The position numbers were made by a program, and so were the translations under genes. Below the pieces are notes generated by a model, which was not told where the DNA came from, searched no databases, and worked only from the letters and a program-made list of their open reading frames with translations. A stretch of 64,000 nt of DNA from Ophioceras dolichostomum (Eukaryota > Ascomycota > Sordariomycetes > Magnaporthales > Ophioceraceae). The stretch lies in contig PYST01000092.1 of the NCBI GenBank assembly GCA_003049485.1, positions 3,299 through 67,298 on the forward strand. The letters are read 5' to 3'. Shown here in pieces: positions 58,291 through 64,000 of the stretch (its first letter is position 1; each line of letters opens with the position of its first letter).

Positions 58291-59210
58291 CATTCACAGT
58301 CCTCTTGCCTGAGTGCTTTCGCTCTGCTTCCACTCCGCTTCCCGCAGACAACAGACATCGGATCCACTTCCACCAAGTACGGCATGAGTGTGCCTCCCGC
58401 CTCCAGCCTCCCGCCTCCCGTCTGTCTGCAGTCTCTTGTCTCTTGACCTCCGTCTCCCTTCGACCTGGCTACTGGTTTGCTGGTTATTGCTTTCTTTTCT
58501 GTTTGCACAACAGATGGCAACGATCTCGGGTCGGACGGCGTTGAACTGGATAGGGCTTGGCCTCCCCGGCTGTCAACATGAGTACCCGCGACGAGGCCGG
58601 TCAAGTCAGGACTATGGTCTACGTTGTCGATAGCCGGTGGTGGCACACATGGTAGCACACATGGTAGCACACATGGTACGCACATATGGTGGGACACAAG
58701 GGGGACTCCGGGGCAGCCGGCGCTCCTCTATCTCTTCTTCTTCGCAAATTTCTGCCCCTCCAGCCGGCAAGAATGTGAGGTTGCCAAGTTGGCCAAGTTT
58801 GCACAGGTCACCTATGCCAGGGCTCCAGTACTCAGACGTGGTGCTTGAAGCCCAGTCCTCGCGGGAGCCTTCAGCAGAAAGTGACAGGGTGAGGTCACAA
58901 ACCGACGGGACGCGGATGAGTTGGGGGCTTTCCCCTTTCACGTGTCGGTACCCTGCTCGACAATCTTATCCCGGCCAATTCCTCGGTCGTTTGCCATTGC
59001 GTTGGATGCTTCGCTGAACTTATACAAACCAACAAGCCCGTTTCTCGTCATCATCGTCCCACTTGCTAGACTCCGAGTTCGGTGCCCTGCAAGCCAAGCC
59101 GCCAGCCTTGCCGAGATTCGCCTCAAACACTTCTTTCAAGTACTGCATACATCGCAAGGCCTGCAAGCCCGAGTGCACAAGCCAAGCGCTTCCTGTCCTT
59201 GACTACAGGG

Positions 59211-59254
59211 CACAGCATAACACAGCATAGCACAGCATAGCACAGCATAGCACA
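59211..59254. repeat. 10-bp tandem repeat (CACAGCATAG), about 4.4 copies
   Basis: Four near-identical copies of CACAGCATAG, the first ending AA, and a partial fifth lie head to tail in the gene-free region. It is a minisatellite with no coding context. Confidence 0.85.
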
Positions 59255-61764
59255 AGGTTGGAGCAAGCGTACAAGGTGTGGAGTGTCCTCGGGCGACTTG
59301 CAGAGCCGCGTAACACCGAGGCGATGTCTGTCTGCATGTGCTATGTGCTGTCACTTTAATTTTTAAGACGTCAGCTATTTCGTTTAGTCCTCCTGCATCT
59401 CTGCCGGAAGGAGCTTTGATGCCGCTTATTCTGACGAAGCGGCAAGCCTTCTCGGAGGTCTGATAGGATGGCCAAAGGAGAATATGGCCTGGTGGCTTGA
59501 GAAAGTCAACTCACACCGGCCTGGTATCTATCGCTCGCTATCGAAAACAGAAGGTACGAAAACCAAGACCGGGGATCTTGGGGTGCTTCCCCAATCGGAC
59601 ACGCTGCCCCCTCTCAACCAAGAGTCGACAAGTATGGACCGCCTCTAGCGAGGCTACCGGCCAACAACAAAGCCGAATCTGGCTGCATGTCGCAGTCATC
59701 ACACTCAGAACATGTCTCATCACCTTCAGCCTGGCCACAAATCCAAGAGACGTCCGACGAGCTGCCTGCCCCGTCCTCGAAAACCACGGGCTTCTTGTCT
59801 CTTGTACTACCTTGACGAGAAACGAGAGAAAACTTGATTCTTGAAGGAGGGGGTTTTGTGTCACACAAGCCCCCCAGAGCTTCGAATAAGCTTGATCAGA
59901 TAGGGTTAGGACCTCGCTCGCCCCACGCTTGCTTGCGTAACGCCGGAACCAAAGACGACGTCCTTCCTGCACACAGTCACTGATCTGGACATGTTCATTC
60001 GTTACCCTGCGTTCCGCCCGGTTTCTCTTCGCTCAGGATGTGGGCATTCATTCAAGTCAAGCCCTCTGATATTCGTGTGACTGCAGAGGCTTATCGTCAT
60101 ACATACTTCAAATATCTCTTCGGCACCAGTGTTGCCAATCATCTCTCAAACTGGTAAAAAGTTTGACGGTACACTGCATCTCCAACGCGTGGGGGGACCA
60201 GGTCCCTCGAGGTAGTGGTCTCGTCGGATTGGCTCAGACTCGAGATTTGATCAGTTCCGATTACCTACACGCATCTTCAAGCTGTCAACCAACAGGGAAA
60301 CGAGTTAAAACCAGGATATTACACAACAGGGTAAGCTGTCCAGCTACCGGGGTTGTGTCTCACAGGCAAATACATGTATGGTAGGCGAGATCGGCACGGA
60401 GAGCCTCGCCTTCAAGGCTCAACCTGCCTTCCTATCCATAACAGCCTACACGCAGGGAAATGATTACGTGGCGAGTCTCCTGCCTACCACATCCCGTGGC
60501 CGGCCCCTAGTGTGTAGCATATTTTCGTATTCTCATGTCACATTCCATGGAAGCCAGGTTGTCCAGAGCGAATCACCTACCCGGGGAGGAGTGTGACGCG
60601 ACGCATGCGGGATTCCTCCCAGCCAACAGCAGGGCAGCAACTTGCACATCGACAAAACTTGTCCCCCCTCCTTCATGTCAGTATCCTATTCAGCTTCGTA
60701 GAGTGCGCAAGTGCTCGAGGCCATCGAGCTCAACCAAGCTCAATCTGGGCAGTTGGTCACACAGCCCCTGCTAATTATACCTGCCACCTAATAGTACCCT
60801 ATCCGCCACTACTTCCCGCCGGCGGTCCACTGACACCGCAACTCACCATCGTGCATCGCGGACCCCTGAGCGTCGAGGACCAGAAGGACCAGTCGGCAAG
60901 GCCTCGGCGAGACCTGGCCGAGAGATGAGGGACGATGAAAGAAACAAAGGGATCCATCCAGCAAGCGCCATCTATCCAGCCCCGGCAAGACATCCCGAAA
61001 CCGCCGGACGTTCCCCAACGCACTCCTCTTTGTCATCATAAGCTTGAGACACTCTCGACAGGGGCCGAAGAGGACAAGATCTCGTATGCGGGAAGTCACG
61101 CATTTTCTCAGCTGACCTGCACGATAGGCAAATGGCGGGGGGGATGGCTCTCCTTCATTTGCCAGCTTCAGCTTACCCCTTAACCCTACAGGTAAGTTGC
61201 ATGGGCAAGCTTTCCCTTCCCGCAAGTCTTCCCGCCCGCCTATCACGGAACAGGACATGGCACATGGCTCCGAACACGAGTTCTGAAGGATGCCGGACGC
61301 CCGCGGACGGAGCCTCGTCGTCCTGCCACGGCCCCGCCTCCTCCTCCACCATAACTACACGGCATCTACTACTATCCACTACCTCCTCCGCCCCCACCGC
61401 CGTCGTCCCTTCGATGGACGGGACCCTGCGGCGAGGCCACTCTCCCGGCCAAACCAACTAAACGGTGGCGGCTGCGCCAACCTCCAAAACAGGGAATCTT
61501 CCCAGATTTTCAGTCCGTCGGTCGGCCCTGACTCGTCCATTTAGTGGGCGTGGCGTGTCTGCGATAGATGAGGAGCGGAAGAGGCCTCCATGGGTGGTGG
61601 AATGGCCAAGGGGAAGGAGTTTACGTAGGAAAGGGGGAACTGGAATGAAAGAAAGGCAGCCATCTGGACGGCTGTTTGTATCGGGAAGCGGGAGAAGGCG
61701 GGGGAAACGGCTGCAGCGTGGCATCCGAAGCAAAACAAAACGAGGCCTGGATGATTAGCCAGGG

Positions 61765-61844
61765 TATCTAGGTAGGCACCTACCTCAAGCTACGTAGGGT
61801 ACCTAGGCAACTAACTACCTAGGTACCGAGGTAGATACCTGGGT
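61765..61844. repeat. TACCTAGGTA-type palindrome cluster
   Basis: About 80 bp containing several overlapping CTAGGTAGG, GGTACCTAGG, CTACCTAGGTACC and GGTAGATACC units on both strands. It is comparable to the cluster at 26.3 kb. Confidence 0.75.
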
Positions 61845-63735
61845 GGGCGAGCGAGCAAATTGAGGTCGCCCCTAGCTACACAGTTGTGTTTGAAGAACAC
61901 TGACAGCGAAGCATACGTACCCGCCCGAGGCCAGACTTGTCTCTTCAGCACAAACACGCGAACAGCAGCCTTACATGCTGAAACGAGACATGAGCCCCGC
62001 TGTGCACAGAGGGGGACACTGATGGGCTAGCCTCCTGGAGGACTAGTCTGAGACAAGCACCGGCGGTTGGAGTTTCCATTTCGTCGTCGCTCTCCATGCT
62101 TGGTAAGTAAACAGTGACGCGGGTAGTTAGTTGCTCCTGGCCATGTAGAGAGCATGCGTAGGGGCATAGAGACATGCGACCACCTGACCAAACGACTGAT
62201 CGAGGGACTGGGTGGCTGGATGGCTGTCGTGCCTGCTGAGACGCTCTGTTCGAGCTGAAACCTCCCAGGTACCACGTAAGTCCATGGCTACTTACTCAAG
62301 GCAGATCTGAAAAGAGCCAACAGAGTCAGACATGATAAGGTGCTACATAGTATCGAGCTTGTATTGGGGTGGGCAGGCTAAGAGCAACACTCTACATGTC
62401 TGATGGAAAATCGAACAATGAATACGAGATCAACTCTTGGTCGGAGTCCCATTCGGACGGACTGCTCCAGATCAACCCCGTTCGGCGAGCCCAACGAAGA
62501 ATACGACGGCTGGTAGTAAAGAGAGGCAGTCATGGCCGGTACGAATAATGTTTAAGGTAGGAGACGTGGACGTAGCAAGGCTAGACAGAGGGGAGGCATG
62601 TAGACAGACGGGGAGAGAAAAAGGGGAGGCAGTTGCAACCAAAGATCTGCAACCACTGCCAATGAGGCATGACGACAAACAAGTACAGTTCTTAATTGGG
62701 CATCTGACATTCCATCCACTGGAGGCAACCATGTTGCTGCCCTCGTGTTGAAGTTTGTGGCTTGTGATAGCTATCCAACAATCGAACTCATCACGCCGTG
62801 GTGTGCATCCCGAGCAGCCATGATTGATGACCAAAGGGAAGGGAAAACGAAAACTGAGGGAACATAGGTATGACACCGGATGGGAAAATCTCCGAAGGCA
62901 AAGTCGTGTTGTGAGGGAAAGAGCATGCCAAAAAAGAAGGAGAAAGAACAAAAAGACTTAGCAAAATTGGTAACCATATCCAAAAGCAGCCTGCAAGAAC
63001 TCAGCATCATGGCTACATAACCAACAACGAGACAAAGATCGTCCGTGGAGGCCTCATTCTTCTTCATGACCCCCTAATCTCTCTCGTGTGAGAGCCAAGG
63101 TTCACCCACATCCGTCCATGCTACCAATTCCTTCACTCTCCATAGATCGATCCCCTTCGACAGCCATCCAATCTGCCCCCAATCCAGTCTCGACGCACCC
63201 GTCAGCCGCTGGGCCGGGCAGTACTGGTACAAGGCAGCCATGGCATGGGTCCGGGAGAACGGGCCGGTCCCAAAGAACAGAGAACCAACGTCACTCAGCA
63301 ATGACAACAACAAAAAAAGACGACGACAGACTAATGAAAACAGGAACGGGAGAAATGCGAGGTGAAAATGGATGGACGGGGACGAAAAATAAACACAAGA
63401 GTAGGCAAAGAAAGCCAAAACAGACACGCAGATCTGGCCATTTCGTTAACACCACGACAGGCCCGCAGAGATCTCTCTCCCAACCCGTCCTCTCTCCCCC
63501 TCCCCGATGGAGCGCTCGATAGGTAGGTATCGATCGCTTTCTCGTCCCGTCGTCTCGTCGTATCATTGTTTTCGATCAGCTTCACTTCACTTCGCCTCAC
63601 TCCACTCCTCCTCCTCGTCTTCTTCCCCCTCCTCCTCCTCCCCTCGCCCAACCCAATCCAACCCAAGCCCAACCCACTTTCAACCCTCGTCATTCCTCAT
63701 TCCTCCCCTCCCCATCACTCCCACTTTCAGGTCAG

Positions 63736-64000
63736 TCAGTACAGCACCCTCCCACTAGCAAGCCTCACAAAGCTATACGGCACGTTCTGGCCCACCAGCA
63801 GCCTCAGCGTCTCGACGGTGGTGAACGCCGCCGCGTCCGCGGCCCCGTAGGCTCCGAACCCGTACTGCTCCGCGACCAACGCCGGATCCGTTGCCCTCCG
63901 CGAGCTGCTGTTGTTGATGGTGCTGCTGTGTGAATTCGAGGTTGCCGCCGCCGCCGCCGTTGTTGTTGTTGTCGATGATGATAGTGATGATGATGACAAC
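63736..64000 (-). CDS. Probable 3' end of a gene cut by the window edge
   Basis: An open minus-strand frame enters from beyond the right edge and stops at 63736 after about 87 codons. The first half encodes Ser/Thr/Ala/Asn runs from trinucleotide-like repeats. The second half is a more ordinary sequence, including EQYGFGAYGAADAAAF and VETLRLLVGQNVPYSF, ending RLASGRVLY. G/C third positions in the second half favour real coding. I do not recognise the protein, and an exon boundary could lie inside. Confidence 0.4.
   Translation of the reverse strand, partial: LSSSSLSSSTTTTTAAAAATSNSHSSTINNSSSRRATDPALVAEQYGFGAYGAADAAAFTTVETLRLLVGQNVPYSFVRLASGRVLY

Larger units (their letters stand above)
51761..63735. 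other. About 12-kb gene desert upstream of the zinc-cluster regulator
   Basis: No open frame here has a recognisable domain, G/C third-position bias, or convincing exon-intron structure. Base composition is similar to other intergenic DNA in the window and not the AT-rich composition expected of heavily RIP-mutated transposons. It contains microsatellites (listed), TACCTAGGTA clusters, purine-rich stretches near 51830-52200 that should form the CT-rich leader of the regulator, and a gap of 39 Ns. It could hold long regulatory DNA, non-coding transcripts, or a gene too diverged to see. Confidence 0.45.

Noticed and set aside
60809..61258. A 149-codon minus-strand frame in the gene desert
   Set aside because: No conserved motif or splice context; indistinguishable from chance.
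1..64000. CRISPR arrays, insertion sequences or bacterial operons
   Set aside because: There are no spaced direct repeats, transposase genes or Shine-Dalgarno-linked gene strings; the gene structures are eukaryotic.
1..64000. Dispersed 5S rRNA genes, as in some Sordariomycetes
   Set aside because: I found no sequence resembling the conserved 5S internal promoter or ends; a covariance-model search would settle it.

Overview
This window is nuclear DNA from a filamentous ascomycete, most likely a Sordariomycete. The genes carry short spliceosomal introns with GTRNGT donors, CTAAC or CTGAC branch sites and YAG acceptors. Coding sequence has a strong G/C third-position bias. The gene set (Zn2Cys6 regulator, C2-WW-HECT ligase of the HulA/Rsp5 type, SPX-membrane protein, nuclear complex I subunit) is fungal. 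I found no bacterial, viral or transposon genes and no convincing tRNA or rRNA gene. All exon boundaries were read by eye from splice signals, reading frame and family conservation, without transcript data.

Layout. 0-2 kb: no gene seen. 2-8.5 kb: fatty-aldehyde dehydrogenase (-), mitoribosomal protein mS35 (-), and divergently from it ALG13 (+). 9.3-20.3 kb: actin-interacting protein 1 (-), a 1,822-residue DDX60/Ski2-like RNA helicase (-), and divergently from it the nuclear poly(A)-binding protein Pab2 (+). 22.5-25.5 kb: Rsp5-type ubiquitin ligase (+, seven exons). 27.3-30.5 kb: complex I PSST/NDUFS7 subunit (-) and a zinc-finger protein (-). 33-40.6 kb: the U3 snoRNP protein Mpp10 (-) and, about 3 kb away and divergent, a Vtc5-like SPX membrane protein (+). 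41.7-44.2 kb: a small secreted protein (+) convergent with a nitronate monooxygenase-family enzyme (-). 48.4-51.8 kb: a 925-residue Zn2Cys6 transcription factor (-). 51.8-63.7 kb: about 12 kb with no gene I can support, which also contains an assembly gap. The right edge cuts the 3' end of another probable minus-strand gene.

Functionally most genes are housekeeping: RNA processing and surveillance (Pab2, DDX60-like helicase, Mpp10), mitochondrion (mS35, PSST), ER and lipid metabolism (ALG13, aldehyde dehydrogenase), cytoskeleton (AIP1), ubiquitin (Rsp5) and polyphosphate/phosphate (Vtc5-like). The more unusual parts are the head-to-head pairing of the DDX60-like helicase with Pab2, a probable GC-AG intron and a stop-free 81-nt intron in that helicase, a long in-frame N-terminal extension of ALG13, a small secreted cysteine-containing protein, the gene desert upstream of the zinc-cluster regulator, and a TACCTAGGTA / (TACC)n motif that recurs between genes and inside introns. 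Three homopolymer tracts (window start, 38.9 kb, 55.05 kb), two of them next to Ns, look like assembly artefacts.
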